Below are positions 1 through 9,449 of a DNA stretch of 64,000 nucleotides, in pieces; within the stretch, counting starts at the first letter, position 1; every line of letters begins with the position of its first letter. The DNA comes from Pseudomonas laurentiana (GTDB lineage Bacteria; Pseudomonadota; Gammaproteobacteria; Pseudomonadales; Pseudomonadaceae): positions 310,001 through 374,000 of the forward strand of contig NZ_BMQU01000001.1 of the NCBI RefSeq assembly GCF_014648275.1, given 5' to 3'. The notes under the pieces are model-generated. The model searched no databases. It worked only from the letters and a program-made list of their open reading frames with translations, and was not told the DNA's origin. Position numbers and translations under genes: made by a program.

Positions 1-200
1 GGTGTGCCGCGAAAGAACGACACATAGACGCGGGCGGTCCAGCTGAGCACGTTTAGTGATGACAGCCGCATCAGCGCCAGGCCGAATCCCAGCAGCAGCC
101 CGAAGAACATGCCGCCCAGGCTCAGGCCTACAGTGAAATACGCACCCTTGAGCAGAAAGGGCGCCGAATCCAGCGCCAGCTGGAGGCTGTCGGCAATCAT
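1..200 (-). CDS. tcyL: cystine/amino-acid ABC transporter permease, 5' part only
   Basis: Only the N-terminal 66 or so residues are present; the gene runs off the left edge. The reading starts MIADSLQLALDSAPFLLKGA and continues with a hydrophobic segment rich in Gly and Leu, then FFRGTP, a sequence typical of the first transmembrane helix and following loop of HisM/YecS-type permeases. The start codon at 198-200 overlaps the stop of the binding-protein gene in an ATGA arrangement, so the two are translationally coupled. By family knowledge it forms the inner-membrane channel for L-cystine import together with the tcyJ product and an ATPase that should lie beyond the edge. The tcyL name rests on the neighbouring binding protein and dcyD. 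Confidence 0.85.
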   Translation of the reverse strand, partial: MIADSLQLALDSAPFLLKGAYFTVGLSLGGMFFGLLLGFGLALMRLSSLNVLSWTARVYVSFFRGT

Positions 201-991
201 TTTGTGACGTCAGCGTTGAACCATTTCTGCGACAGCTTGGTCAGGGTGCCATTGGCCCGAAGCGTGTCGATGGCCTTGTTGATCGCCTCAAGCAGCTCAG
301 GCTCACCTTTGCGCAGTGCAATACCGGATTCCTGGCGGGAGAAGGCTTCACCGGTGACGGCGGTGTCCTTGGCCTTGGCGACCAGCTCGAATGCGGCCAG
401 ACGGTCTACCAGAATGGCGTCGATACGGCCGACTCGCAGATCCTGGTACTTGGTCGGATCATCGTCGTAGGTCTTGATGATGGCTTTCGGCACGTTGTCC
501 TTGAGCCATTGCTCGTAGTTGGTACCCAGGCCTACACCGACTTTCTTGCCGGCCAGATCGGCGGCGGTCTTGATACTGCCTTCGTTCTTTTTCAGGGTCA
601 GGGCCTGAATGCCGGAGATGGTGTAGGGCGTGGAGAAGTCGTACTTCTTCTTGCGCTCCTCGGAAATGGTCACCTGGTTGATCACCACGTCCAGGCGCTT
701 GGACTCAAGGGCCGCGAGGATGCCGTCCCATTTGGTCGGTTGCAGCTTGGCTGTTACCCCAAGCTCTTTGGCCAGGGCTTCAGAGAAGTCCACTTCAAAA
801 CCTGCGAGCTTGCCGTCGCTGTCGACGAAGCTGAACGGTGGATAGGTGCCTTCCAGGCCAACCTTGAGTGTGCCGCTGTCCTTGATCTGTTGCAGTTGCT
901 CCCCGGCGATGGCCTGGCCCAGCAGGCTGGCACCGAGTAGCAGGCCCAGACTGGCACCGAGAACCTGTTTCGTCAGAACGGAAATCTTCAT
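197..991 (-). CDS. tcyJ: cystine/amino-acid ABC transporter substrate-binding protein
   Basis: A 264-residue periplasmic binding protein of the polar amino-acid (SBP_bac_3) family, similar in architecture to E. coli FliY/TcyJ. It begins with a Sec signal peptide (about residues 1-29, ending near QAIAG). The family signature DSGTLKVGLEGTYPPFSFVD follows, then a mature domain with the KWDGILAAL and QVTISEERKKKYDFS segments that line the ligand cleft in this family. It sits between dcyD and tcyL on the same strand, overlapping tcyL by 4 bp, which supports cystine or another sulfur amino acid as substrate. A 116-bp gap upstream contains an AT-rich dyad, so it may have its own promoter as well as readthrough from dcyD. 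Specificity is inferred from context. Confidence 0.88.
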   Translation of the reverse strand: MKISVLTKQVLGASLGLLLGASLLGQAIAGEQLQQIKDSGTLKVGLEGTYPPFSFVDSDGKLAGFEVDFSEALAKELGVTAKLQPTKWDGILAALESKRLDVVINQVTISEERKKKYDFSTPYTISGIQALTLKKNEGSIKTAADLAGKKVGVGLGTNYEQWLKDNVPKAIIKTYDDDPTKYQDLRVGRIDAILVDRLAAFELVAKAKDTAVTGEAFSRQESGIALRKGEPELLEAINKAIDTLRANGTLTKLSQKWFNADVTK

Positions 992-1050
992 GGCTAGCCC
1001 CTCTGTTGTTATGGGTGTGTCGGTGACTATAGGGCGGCGCTAATAGATCC

Positions 1051-1078
1051 ATAAATAATAACAATTCACATGGTTATT
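1051..1078. promoter_or_regulatory. AT-rich dyad upstream of tcyJ
   Basis: AATAAC at 1057-1062 and GTTATT at 1073-1078 form a 6-bp inverted repeat around a 10-base spacer, about 65-85 bases upstream of the tcyJ start. The size and spacing are what a LysR-type activator such as CysB would use. CysB as the binder is inference from the sulfur context. Confidence 0.35.
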
Positions 1079-1107
1079 TCTTTTGAGTCTATTTCGCTGG
1101 CGCCCGT

Positions 1108-2112
1108 TCATGCGTTCCAGACTTCAGGGTAGGCGAATAACGCCGGTGCCCCACCGGTGTGTAGAAAAATCAGCGGGCCGGCGTCGAAACGCTGGCGGGT
1201 AATACCGTCGAGCAGGCCTGCCATGGCCTTGCCGGTGTAGACCGGGTCGAGCAGCAGGCCCTCGTGGCTGGCCAGTTCGCGTATCGCCGCGAGCGTGCCT
1301 GGGTTGGGTTCGCCATAGCGCGGGGCGAAGTATTCATCCCAGAGGGTGACCTTGAAGCGCTCCGGCAGGCGCACCCCGAGCAGCTCCGCAGTGCGCTCGG
1401 CGAGCCCTTGTACTTTGGGCCGCTGGGCTTCGTCGGTACGTGACACGGTGACGCCGATGACCGGCAAGTGCGGCAGCACCGAAGCCAAACCCAGGGCCAG
1501 GCCGCTGTGGGTGCCTGCACTGCCAGAGGCCAGCACCACCCCGGCAAAGGTTTCACCGCTGTGTTTGATCTGCGTGGCCAGTTCCAGGGCTGCGCGCACA
1601 TAGCCAAGGGCGCCGAGGGCATTGGAGCCGCCGATGGGCACCCGATAGGGCTTGCGGCCACTGGCATGCAGGCGCACCGCCAGGGACTGCAACTGCTCAT
1701 CGGCGTTATCGAGGTTGTCGACCAATTCGACCTTGGCCCCGAACAGGTCCAGCAACAGGCGGTTGCCATTGCCCAGATAACTGGCTGAATCGGTACCGAT
1801 GGGGTTTTCCAGCAAGGCGACACAGCCCATCCCCAAGCGTGCGGCCAGGGCAGCGGTCTGGCGCACGTGGTTGGACTGAATCGCGCCTGCGGTGATCAGG
1901 GTGTCGGCACCTTTGGCCAAGGCATCGGCGGCCAGGTATTCAAGCTTGCGCAGTTTGTTGCCACCGAATGCCAGGGGCGTCAGGTCGTCGCGTTTGACGT
2001 AGATGGCGCGGCCTGCCCAGGCGGAAAGCCGCTCGAGTTTTTCCAGTGGCGTGGGCGCACTCAGCAGTTCAAGGCGGTTGAAGCGGGCGAGCTGGCGTTC
2101 GAGTTCGGTCAT
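1108..2112 (-). CDS. dcyD: D-cysteine desulfhydrase
   Basis: A 334-residue PLP enzyme of the ACC deaminase/D-cysteine desulfhydrase family (fold type II). The PLP lysine lies in the [10 protein letters not shown] motif around residue 53, and [21 protein letters not shown] is the phosphate-binding Ser/Asn region. The C-terminal half carries [12 protein letters not shown], and [13 protein letters not shown] ends the chain, as in DcyD. Known DcyD converts D-cysteine to pyruvate, sulfide and ammonia. It is upstream of the tcyJ-tcyL cystine transporter and divergent from a serine acetyltransferase, a usual sulfur-salvage arrangement. ACC deaminase is the main alternative, and the cystine-transport context argues against it. 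Confidence 0.88.
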   Translation of the reverse strand: MTELERQLARFNRLELLSAPTPLEKLERLSAWAGRAIYVKRDDLTPLAFGGNKLRKLEYLAADALAKGADTLITAGAIQSNHVRQTAALAARLGMGCVALLENPIGTDSASYLGNGNRLLLDLFGAKVELVDNLDNADEQLQSLAVRLHASGRKPYRVPIGGSNALGALGYVRAALELATQIKHSGETFAGVVLASGSAGTHSGLALGLASVLPHLPVIGVTVSRTDEAQRPKVQGLAERTAELLGVRLPERFKVTLWDEYFAPRYGEPNPGTLAAIRELASHEGLLLDPVYTGKAMAGLLDGITRQRFDAGPLIFLHTGGAPALFAYPEVWNA

Positions 2113-2302
2113 GGAAAGTTATACCTGACAAAAAATCGAGTATAGGCAGCGGGCGGCGCTCGGCGAATAGTTTGGCTTATGCCCTCGGTATAGCGGATTG
2201 GAATAAAGGGTTATTTTTTCCAGTGGCGCCAATTGCCGTAAAGTGGACAGCCATCAGGCGAGCATTTCAATCCAGTAGCTGCCGCGTGGCAGGAGAGCAA
2301 CC
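2113..2302. promoter_or_regulatory. divergent promoter region dcyD / epsC
   Basis: A 190-base intergenic region that must hold promoters for both divergent sulfur genes. A short dyad AATAA-AGGG-TTATT occurs near 2203-2216, within a GGAATAA...TTTTTTCC context. AGGAGAG at 2291-2297 is the ribosome-binding site of the rightward gene. No confident -35/-10 pair is assigned. Confidence 0.4.
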
Positions 2303-3235
2303 GTGAGCGAGAACGCGCAAACAGGGCAATGGCAATTGCAGGGTATCGTCGGCCAGCTACGGGCTGCCCGCGATCAATGGCGCAGCAGCAATGGCCGCAG
2401 CAGTGGGGAACAGGGCGGCCGTGAATTGCCGTCGCGCGAAGCCATGCGACAGATCCTCGAGCAGTTGTGTGGCGCGTTGTTTCCAATGCGCCTGGGGCCG
2501 GTCGACCTGCGTGAGGAAAGCGAAGACTTCTACGTGGGGCACACCCTCGACACCGCCTTGACCGCGTTGCTCGCGCAGGCCCGTCTGGAGCTGCGTTATG
2601 TTGCCCGTCAGGGTAAGGCGGACCCGGCCCAGGTCGATGCCACGGCCTTGCGTTTGATCCAGGATTTCGCCGCGGCCTTGCCCGGCTTGCGCAGCCTGCT
2701 CGACACTGACGTACTGGCGGCCTACCACGGTGATCCGGCGGCCCGCAGTGTCGATGAAGTCCTGCTGTGCTACCCCGGCATCCTTGCGGTGATTCATCAC
2801 CGTCTGGCGCACCACCTGTACCGTGCGGGCTTGCCGCTGTTGGCGCGCATCAGTTCGGAGATTGCCCACTCGGCCACGGGTATCGACATTCACCCCGGTG
2901 CGCAGATCGGCCCGAGCTTCTTCATTGATCACGGTACGGGTGTGGTCATCGGTGAAACCGCAATCATCGGCGAGCGGGTACGGATCTATCAGGCCGTGAC
3001 CCTCGGCGCCAAGCGCTTCCCGGCCGATGAGTCCGGCCAATTGCAAAAGGGCCAGCCGCGTCACCCGATTGTCGAGGACGATGTCGTGATCTATGCCGGC
3101 GCCACCATTCTGGGCCGAATCACCATCGGCAAGGGCTCGACCATTGGCGGCAACGTCTGGTTGACCCGCAGTGTGGCACCGGGCAGTAACCTGACTCAGG
3201 CCAATCTGCAGCATGATGACGGGACGCAGAAGTAG
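2303..3235 (+). CDS. epsC: serine O-acetyltransferase (EpsC type)
   Basis: A 310-residue protein starting with GTG, chosen because AGGAGAG lies 5 bases upstream. The C-terminal half is a left-handed beta-helix acyltransferase: HPGAQIGPSFFIDHGTGVVI, then GETAIIGERVRIYQAVTLGA and further hexapeptide turns ending GGNVWLTRSVAPGSN. These match CysE/EpsC, including the catalytic His-Asp pair in FFIDHGTG. The N-terminal ~150 residues form the alpha-helical CysE-type domain, longer than in E. coli CysE. It makes O-acetyl-L-serine from serine and acetyl-CoA, the carbon acceptor for sulfide in cysteine synthesis. Its divergence from dcyD fits sulfide reassimilation. It is probably a second copy beside a housekeeping cysE elsewhere, which is inference. 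Confidence 0.9.
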   Translation: MSENAQTGQWQLQGIVGQLRAARDQWRSSNGRSSGEQGGRELPSREAMRQILEQLCGALFPMRLGPVDLREESEDFYVGHTLDTALTALLAQARLELRYVARQGKADPAQVDATALRLIQDFAAALPGLRSLLDTDVLAAYHGDPAARSVDEVLLCYPGILAVIHHRLAHHLYRAGLPLLARISSEIAHSATGIDIHPGAQIGPSFFIDHGTGVVIGETAIIGERVRIYQAVTLGAKRFPADESGQLQKGQPRHPIVEDDVVIYAGATILGRITIGKGSTIGGNVWLTRSVAPGSNLTQANLQHDDGTQK

Positions 3236-3278
3236 GCGGGCTTCCAGGGCTGTTGGGTCGCATCTGATCGCCATCCAT

Positions 3279-3308
3279 GTTTAACTTGAACGCTCGTTCA
3301 AGTTAAAC
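3279..3308. promoter_or_regulatory. perfect palindromic operator upstream of betT (BetI/TetR-like)
   Basis: A perfect inverted repeat: arm GTTTAACTTGAACG at 3279-3292, spacer CT, and the exact reverse complement at 3295-3308. It lies about 90 bases upstream of the betT start. A TTGAACG/CGTTCAA core is typical of TetR-family operators such as BetI. No regulator gene is adjacent, so BetI encoded elsewhere is the likely binder. The palindrome is seen directly; the regulator is inference. Confidence 0.7.
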
Positions 3309-3398
3309 GGTGGTCCGCTGCCGGTGTTCAACAGGAGGAAACCCTTTGCTGAACCCGTTCAATCCAACCCTTTCCACGCGTCGTGAGGTGCACTGCCT

Positions 3399-5399
3399 AT
3401 GAGTGCATCCACGCCTGTCCCGACTAGCAAGATCCGCATGAACCCGCCGGTGTTCTACTTCGCGGCAAGCTTCATTCTGTTGTTTGGCCTGGTGGTGATC
3501 GCCAACCCCAAGGCCGCCGGTGAATGGTTGTTGGCTGCGCAAAACTGGGCCGCCAATACGGTTGGCTGGTATTACATGCTGGCGATGACGCTGTACCTGG
3601 TCTTCGTGGTGGTCACCGCCTTGTCTGGCTACGGCAAGATCAAGCTCGGTGCCGACCACGACGAGCCCGAGTTCAGTTACCTGTCATGGGCCGGCATGCT
3701 GTTCGCCGCTGGCATCAGCATTACCCTGTTCTTCTTCTGCGTCTCCGAACCGCTCACCCACTTGCTTCAGCCTCCTCAGGGCGAGGCCGGTACGGTCGAG
3801 GCCGGGCGCCAGGCCATGCAGTTGCTGTTCCTGCACTGGGGCCTGCACGGCTGGGGCGTGTTTGCCTTCGTCGGTATGGCCCTGGCGTATTTCGCCTACC
3901 GGCACAACCTGCCGCTGGCCCTGCGCTCGGCGCTGTACCCCCTGATCGGCAAGCGCATCAACGGGCCGATCGGCTATGCCGTGGATGGCTTCGGCATCAT
4001 CGCCACGGTGTTCGGCCTGGGGGCCGACATGGGCTTTGGTGTCTTGCACCTGAATGCCGGCCTGGACTACCTGTTTGGTGTTGCCCATGGCCATTGGGTG
4101 CAAGTTGCGCTGATCACGCTGATGATGGGCGCCGCCGTGGCGGTTGCCGTGGCCGGTGTGGACAAGGGGGTGCGGGTGATGTCCGACATCAACATGCTCC
4201 TGGCCTGTGGGTTGTTGCTGTTCGTGTTGTTCGCCGGCCCGACACAGCACCTGTTCAATACGCTGATCCAGAACCTGGGTGATTACCTCGGTGCCCTGCC
4301 GCGCAAGAGTTTCGATGTCTATGCCTACACTCAGGCCAACGACTGGCTGGGTAACTGGACAGTGTTCTACTGGGCCTGGTGGATTGCCTGGGCGCCCTTT
4401 GTCGGCTTGTTCATCGCACGGATTTCCCGGGGCCGGACGATCCGTGAATTCGTCTTCGGCGTGCTGCTGATTCCACTGGGCTTCACCCTGGCCTGGATGT
4501 CGATCTTCGGCAACAGCGCCCTGACCCAGGTGCTGGATCATGGCATGACCAGCCTGGCCCAGTCGGCCCTCGACAACCCGTCGATGACCCTCTATCTGTT
4601 GTTGGAAACCTACCCGTGGAGCAAGGCTGTAATCGCTATCACGGTGTTCATCAGCTTTGTCTTCTTCGTGACCTCGGCCGACTCTGGCACGGTGGTGCTG
4701 TCGACGTTGTCCGCCCGTGATGGCAACGCCGATGAAGACGGCCCGAACTGGCTTCGGGTGTTCTGGGGCGCCATGACCGGGCTGATCACCATCGGCCTGC
4801 TGTTCGCTGGCAGCATCGATTCGCTCAAGTCAGCGGTGGTACTGACCTCGCTGCCCTTCTCGGTGATTTTGCTGGCGATGATGTGGGGGCTGCACAAGGC
4901 GTTCTACCTGGAGTCGCAGCGGCAGATTGCTCAACTGCACTCCCTGGCACCCTTCGCCAATTCGCGCCGTGGTCGCGGTGGCTGGCGTCAGCGGTTGAGC
5001 CAGGCCATCCACTTTCCGTCGCGGGATGAGGTCTATCGGTTCATGGATGACGTGGTGCGCCCGGCGATTGCCGAGGTCACCGAAGTGTTTGCCGAGAAAG
5101 GCCTGGCGGTGATTTCCCAGGAAGACCCGAGCCACGACAATGTCAGCCTGAAGATCGGTCATGGTGAAGAGCAGCCGTTTATCTACCAGGTGCAGATGCG
5201 TGGTTACTTCACACCGTCGTTCGCATTGGCGGGGCTGGGTACGCAAGAATTGAAAAACCGGCGCTACTATCGAGCGGAAGTGCACTTGAGTGAAGGCAGC
5301 CAGGACTATGACCTGGCGGGCTACAGCAAGGAGCAGATCATCAACGACATTCTCGACCAGTACGAACGGCACCTGCAGTACCTTCACCTGGTGCGTTGA
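3399..5399 (+). CDS. betT: BCCT-family choline/betaine transporter
   Basis: A 666-residue BCCT transporter. Residues ~20-500 contain about twelve hydrophobic helices. The family-defining Trp-rich segment FYWAWWIAWAPFVGLFIARI lies around residues 325-345, followed by SRGRTIREFVFG. The segment VSEPLTHLL near the second helix is also typical of BCCT proteins. About 140 residues follow the last helix as a cytosolic tail with FMDDVVRPAIAEV and EVHLSEGSQDYDLAGYSKEQ, the osmosensing C-terminal domain of long BetT proteins. It probably imports choline with protons or sodium for glycine-betaine synthesis or catabolism. It is a single-gene unit preceded by a strong palindromic operator and followed by a hairpin. 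Choline is the best guess; carnitine or betaine is possible. Confidence 0.9.
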   Translation: MSASTPVPTSKIRMNPPVFYFAASFILLFGLVVIANPKAAGEWLLAAQNWAANTVGWYYMLAMTLYLVFVVVTALSGYGKIKLGADHDEPEFSYLSWAGMLFAAGISITLFFFCVSEPLTHLLQPPQGEAGTVEAGRQAMQLLFLHWGLHGWGVFAFVGMALAYFAYRHNLPLALRSALYPLIGKRINGPIGYAVDGFGIIATVFGLGADMGFGVLHLNAGLDYLFGVAHGHWVQVALITLMMGAAVAVAVAGVDKGVRVMSDINMLLACGLLLFVLFAGPTQHLFNTLIQNLGDYLGALPRKSFDVYAYTQANDWLGNWTVFYWAWWIAWAPFVGLFIARISRGRTIREFVFGVLLIPLGFTLAWMSIFGNSALTQVLDHGMTSLAQSALDNPSMTLYLLLETYPWSKAVIAITVFISFVFFVTSADSGTVVLSTLSARDGNADEDGPNWLRVFWGAMTGLITIGLLFAGSIDSLKSAVVLTSLPFSVILLAMMWGLHKAFYLESQRQIAQLHSLAPFANSRRGRGGWRQRLSQAIHFPSRDEVYRFMDDVVRPAIAEVTEVFAEKGLAVISQEDPSHDNVSLKIGHGEEQPFIYQVQMRGYFTPSFALAGLGTQELKNRRYYRAEVHLSEGSQDYDLAGYSKEQIINDILDQYERHLQYLHLVR

Positions 5400-5426
5400 G
5401 CCCACTGCCTGCAACCTGCTGGACAG

Positions 5427-5466
5427 GCGGCAGCCATCTGCCCTTTTAGCGGGAGATGGCTGCCGC
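5427..5466. terminator. bidirectional hairpin between betT and tauD
   Basis: A 13-bp perfect stem, GCGGCAGCCATCT at 5427-5439 and its complement at 5454-5466, with a 14-base loop, between convergent betT and tauD. There is no long T-run, so it may act as a transcript-end stem for both genes. Confidence 0.65.
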
Positions 5467-5471
5467 GAGGT

Positions 5472-6344
<873 letters not shown>

Positions 6345-6361
6345 TCAGTATCAGGGCGCGA

Positions 6362-7204
6362 TCAATGGCTCTGGCCGTGCCAGGGCACCAGTTTGCGTTG
6401 CAGCGCTCGCAGGCTCATCTCCAGCGCGAAGGCGATCAGGGCGATAACCAGAATGCCCAGCACCACCACATCGGTGACCAGAAACTGCGCAGCCGACTGC
6501 ACCATGAAGCCCAGGCCGCTGGTGGCGGCGATCAGTTCGGCGGCCACCAGTGTCGACCAGCCGACACCCAGGCCAATACGTACGCCGGTAAGGATGTCCG
6601 GCAGTGCGCTGGGCAGAATCACATGGCGAATCAGCTGGGCCCGTGTGGCACCCAGCGACTGCGCAGCGCGCAACTTGGTCGGATCGACCGTGCGCACGCC
6701 AGTGGCGGTGGCGATGGCAATCGGGGCGAAGATCGCCAGGTAGATCAGCAGCACTTTCGACAGTTCGCCGATACCGCACCAGATCACAATCAGGGGCAAA
6801 TAGGCCAGCGGTGGAATGGGCCGGTAGAACTCGATCAGCGGGTCGAGGATGCCCCGCGCAATCCGGTTGTTGCCGATGGCGATGCCGATTGGAATGGCGC
6901 TGACAATGGCGGCACCCAGGGCCAGGCCGATACGCCCGAGGCTGGCGCCCAAGTGTTGCCAAAGGGTCGACTCCATGTAGCCCTGGGTCAGCAGCAACCA
7001 GGCTTTGGATAACACGGCGGCAGGCGAGGGCAGGAACAGCGGTTCGATCCACTCGGCTGCCGTGACCGCCCACCAGACCGCCAGCAGGCTGACCAGGGTC
7101 AGGCCGCTGATCCAGCGGGTGCTCAGGCTACGGCGTGCAGCCGTTGGCCGGTGGGCTGATGGGTTGGCGGCCTTTTCCGCCAGCGGAACGTCCAGGCTGC
7201 TCAT
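6362..7204 (-). CDS. tauC: taurine ABC transporter permease
   Basis: A 280-residue inner-membrane permease of the nitrate/sulfonate/taurine family. A short cytosolic N-terminus precedes a first helix around residues 33-50. The binding-protein-dependent transport motif appears as the EAA loop in [36 protein letters not shown]. It starts with an ATGA overlap (4 bp) on the tauB stop, showing translational coupling. It forms the channel of TauABC, importing taurine and related sulfonates. The C-terminus ([12 protein letters not shown]) is cytosolic. Confidence 0.93.
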   Translation of the reverse strand: MSSLDVPLAEKAANPSAHRPTAARRSLSTRWISGLTLVSLLAVWWAVTAAEWIEPLFLPSPAAVLSKAWLLLTQGYMESTLWQHLGASLGRIGLALGAAIVSAIPIGIAIGNNRIARGILDPLIEFYRPIPPLAYLPLIVIWCGIGELSKVLLIYLAIFAPIAIATATGVRTVDPTKLRAAQSLGATRAQLIRHVILPSALPDILTGVRIGLGVGWSTLVAAELIAATSGLGFMVQSAAQFLVTDVVVLGILVIALIAFALEMSLRALQRKLVPWHGQSH

Positions 7205-7995
7205 GCGGACTCCTGCCGCGTGGCGGCACTGCGTTGTGAGAACACCCGCGCCAGCACATGCTCGCGGGTTTCGATAAAGCGAGGGTCGGATTTGATCGCC
7301 CGGGCCGATTCACCGGCGGCGTAACGTTGCCCGAAGTCCAGCGGCAGGCGCTCGACAATCTGCCCCGGATTGGGTGCCAGCAGCACGAGCTCGGTGGCCA
7401 GGAATACCGCCTCCTCAATGTCGTGGGTAATCAGGAACACCGGCTTGGCGGTGCGCTGCCACACCTGCAGCAGCAGTTCTTGCATCTGCTCGCGAGTAAA
7501 GGCATCCAGCGCCCCGAAGGGTTCATCCATCAGCAGCACCCGTGGATCGGCCGCCAGCGCACGGGCCAGGCCCACACGTTGCTTCTGCCCACCCGACAAC
7601 TGCCAGATACGTCGGCTGCCGAATCCGGCAAGGTCAACCAGCGCGAGCATTTCGCGGGCTTTCTGTTCCCGCTGTGCACGCGGTACGCCGGCCAGCTCCA
7701 GGCCGAAGGCAACGTTGCTCAGCACGTCCTGCCACGGCAGTAGCGCGTCGTCCTGGAACACCACCCCACGCTCGGCGCCGGGGCCTTGCACCGGCTTGCC
7801 GTCGAGGGTGATGCGCCCGGCACTGGGCGCAACGAAGCCGGCGATCAGGTTCAGCAGCGAGGTCTTGCCACTGCCCGAAGGGCCCAGGGCCACCAGCAAC
7901 TGCTGTGGGCCCAGGCTCAGTGAGATGTCGGCCAGTACCGGCTCGGCCGCACCGGGGTACTGTGCGCTGATGCGCTCCAGCTCAAGCAATGCCAT
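7201..7995 (-). CDS. tauB: taurine ABC transporter ATP-binding protein
   Basis: A 264-residue ABC ATPase. The Walker A motif is GPSGSGKTS near residue 38, the signature [16 protein letters not shown] lies around residues 134-150, Walker B is [12 protein letters not shown], and the switch histidine is in [11 protein letters not shown]-loop FQDD and the tail [14 protein letters not shown] are typical of the NrtD/SsuB/TauB group. It energises taurine uptake with TauA and TauC. It begins 12 bases after the tauA stop and overlaps tauC by 4 bp, so tauABC is one transcription unit. Confidence 0.94.
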   Translation of the reverse strand: MALLELERISAQYPGAAEPVLADISLSLGPQQLLVALGPSGSGKTSLLNLIAGFVAPSAGRITLDGKPVQGPGAERGVVFQDDALLPWQDVLSNVAFGLELAGVPRAQREQKAREMLALVDLAGFGSRRIWQLSGGQKQRVGLARALAADPRVLLMDEPFGALDAFTREQMQELLLQVWQRTAKPVFLITHDIEEAVFLATELVLLAPNPGQIVERLPLDFGQRYAAGESARAIKSDPRFIETREHVLARVFSQRSAATRQESA

Positions 7996-8007
7996 GACAG
8001 GCTCCGA

Positions 8008-8985
8008 TCAGTTGGCGATGAATTTGGCGCTGACGTAGGGCGAATAGTCCGGCAGTACTGCCTCGACCTTGCCTTGCGCCTTGAGGAAGGTGGCGGTGTC
8101 GGTGATGGCCTGGGTGGTCGGCGTGCCGAGGGCTGCGATCTGGTCGCTGGCCAGCGGGAAGACGTTGCCCTGAAGCAGCGCCGGGATGTCCGCTGCCTTG
8201 GCCCCGGACAGTTTCACCAGCTTGTCGACGTTGCTCTTGTCGGCGAGCCAGGCTTGCGGGTCCTTGCGGTAGTCGGCGTAGGCCTCCAGGGTGACCTTGG
8301 CGAAGGCTTTGACGATTTCCGGGTGCTTGGCGGCAAAGTCCTTGCGCACGATCCAGGCGTCGAAGGTCGGTGCACCGGTCTTGGCCAGTTCACCGGAGGT
8401 GATCAGCACCTTGCCGTTTTCCTTGGCCACACCCAATGCCGGGTCCCAGACGTAGGTGGCATCAATGTCACCGCGTTTCCAGGCGGCAATGATGGCAGGT
8501 GGTGCCAGGTTGAGGATCTGCACCTTGGCCGGATCGATGTTCCACTGCTTCAGTGCGGCCAGCAGGCTGTAGTGACCGGTGGAGACGAACGGCACGGCGA
8601 TTTTCTTGCCGACCAGGTCTTGCGGTGAGTTGATCCCCGCACCGTCGCGAGCGACCAGTGCTTCGGCGGCGCCAATCTGGGTGGCAATCAGAAAGGTTTC
8701 CACAGGCAGCTTGCGGGTTGCCGCGGCGGCCAGCGGGCTGGAACCCAGGTAGCCGATCTGCACATCACCAGAGGCGACGGCGGTGATCACGTCGGCACCG
8801 CTGTCGAACTTGCGCCAGTCAATGCTGGCCTTGCTGGCTTTTTCGTAGTCGCCGTCGACCTGGGCAACTTTCGCCGGGTCAACGGTGGTTTGGTAGGCCA
8901 CGGTCAGGTCAGCCGCCTGGGTAAACCAGCTGGCACCGGCCAGGGTCAGTGCGGCGAACAGGCGCAGCGGAGTGTGCAGGGTCAT
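8008..8985 (-). CDS. tauA: taurine-binding periplasmic protein
   Basis: A 325-residue substrate-binding protein with a signal peptide (residues 1-24, cleavage after FTQA). The mature part starts ADLTVAYQTTVDPAKVAQ, the TauA hallmark, and has SGDVQIGYLGSSPLAAAAT in the ligand cleft. First gene of tauABCD, so the operon promoter lies in the 464-base region to its right, shared with the divergent porin gene. Known role: capture of taurine in the periplasm during sulfate starvation. The ribosome-binding site AAGGAG lies just upstream of the ATG. Confidence 0.94.
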   Translation of the reverse strand: MTLHTPLRLFAALTLAGASWFTQAADLTVAYQTTVDPAKVAQVDGDYEKASKASIDWRKFDSGADVITAVASGDVQIGYLGSSPLAAAATRKLPVETFLIATQIGAAEALVARDGAGINSPQDLVGKKIAVPFVSTGHYSLLAALKQWNIDPAKVQILNLAPPAIIAAWKRGDIDATYVWDPALGVAKENGKVLITSGELAKTGAPTFDAWIVRKDFAAKHPEIVKAFAKVTLEAYADYRKDPQAWLADKSNVDKLVKLSGAKAADIPALLQGNVFPLASDQIAALGTPTTQAITDTATFLKAQGKVEAVLPDYSPYVSAKFIAN

Positions 8986-9449
8986 GGAAAACTCCTTCTC
9001 AGGCGGAGAGTGATGGGCGATTGAGAAGAAGGCTAAATGATCTAAGAAAATTAAAATAAATAACTTTTAGGAATTAGCTTAGGAGCCAATCGCTTTAAGG
9101 AGCGTGCCTAGCCAAGGGGGCTCGGTGGTTTGGCAGTGGCGTGACCGACGTCAACCTTGTCAGGGCGCGGCTGGGTGAGGATGAAAATCGTGCGCAGAAA
9201 GGCAGGCGGCGAAAAATTCTATTTTTATGTCAGAAAAGTCTTAAAACGTCATAAATAATTCTTTTTAGATTTATAGGATAGTCATTATCCTTCGATGCAA
9301 GGCCGGCGCATTAGACCAAAGTCTTGAAATGAATGGTTACGATTGACTCGAACCACACCCTTTGGTGCTAATCGCCCATCGACGTCGAGCAGGGCAAAAG
9401 ACCTTGCCGACAGAGAATCACAAGAATTAGAAATGAAAGGAGCAAAAAT
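8986..9449. promoter_or_regulatory. divergent regulatory region tauA / OprD-type porin
   Basis: A 464-base non-coding stretch. I see no convincing gene: short frames exist but lack ribosome-binding sites and family features. AT-rich elements include AATAAATAAC at 9055-9064 on the tauA side, ATAAATAATT at 9251-9260 on the porin side, and a small dyad GGATA-GTCAT-TATCC at 9276-9290. The rightward porin has AAAGGAG about 10 bases before its ATG. The region likely carries two promoters and sulfur-responsive activator sites; the activator is inferred. Confidence 0.5.
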
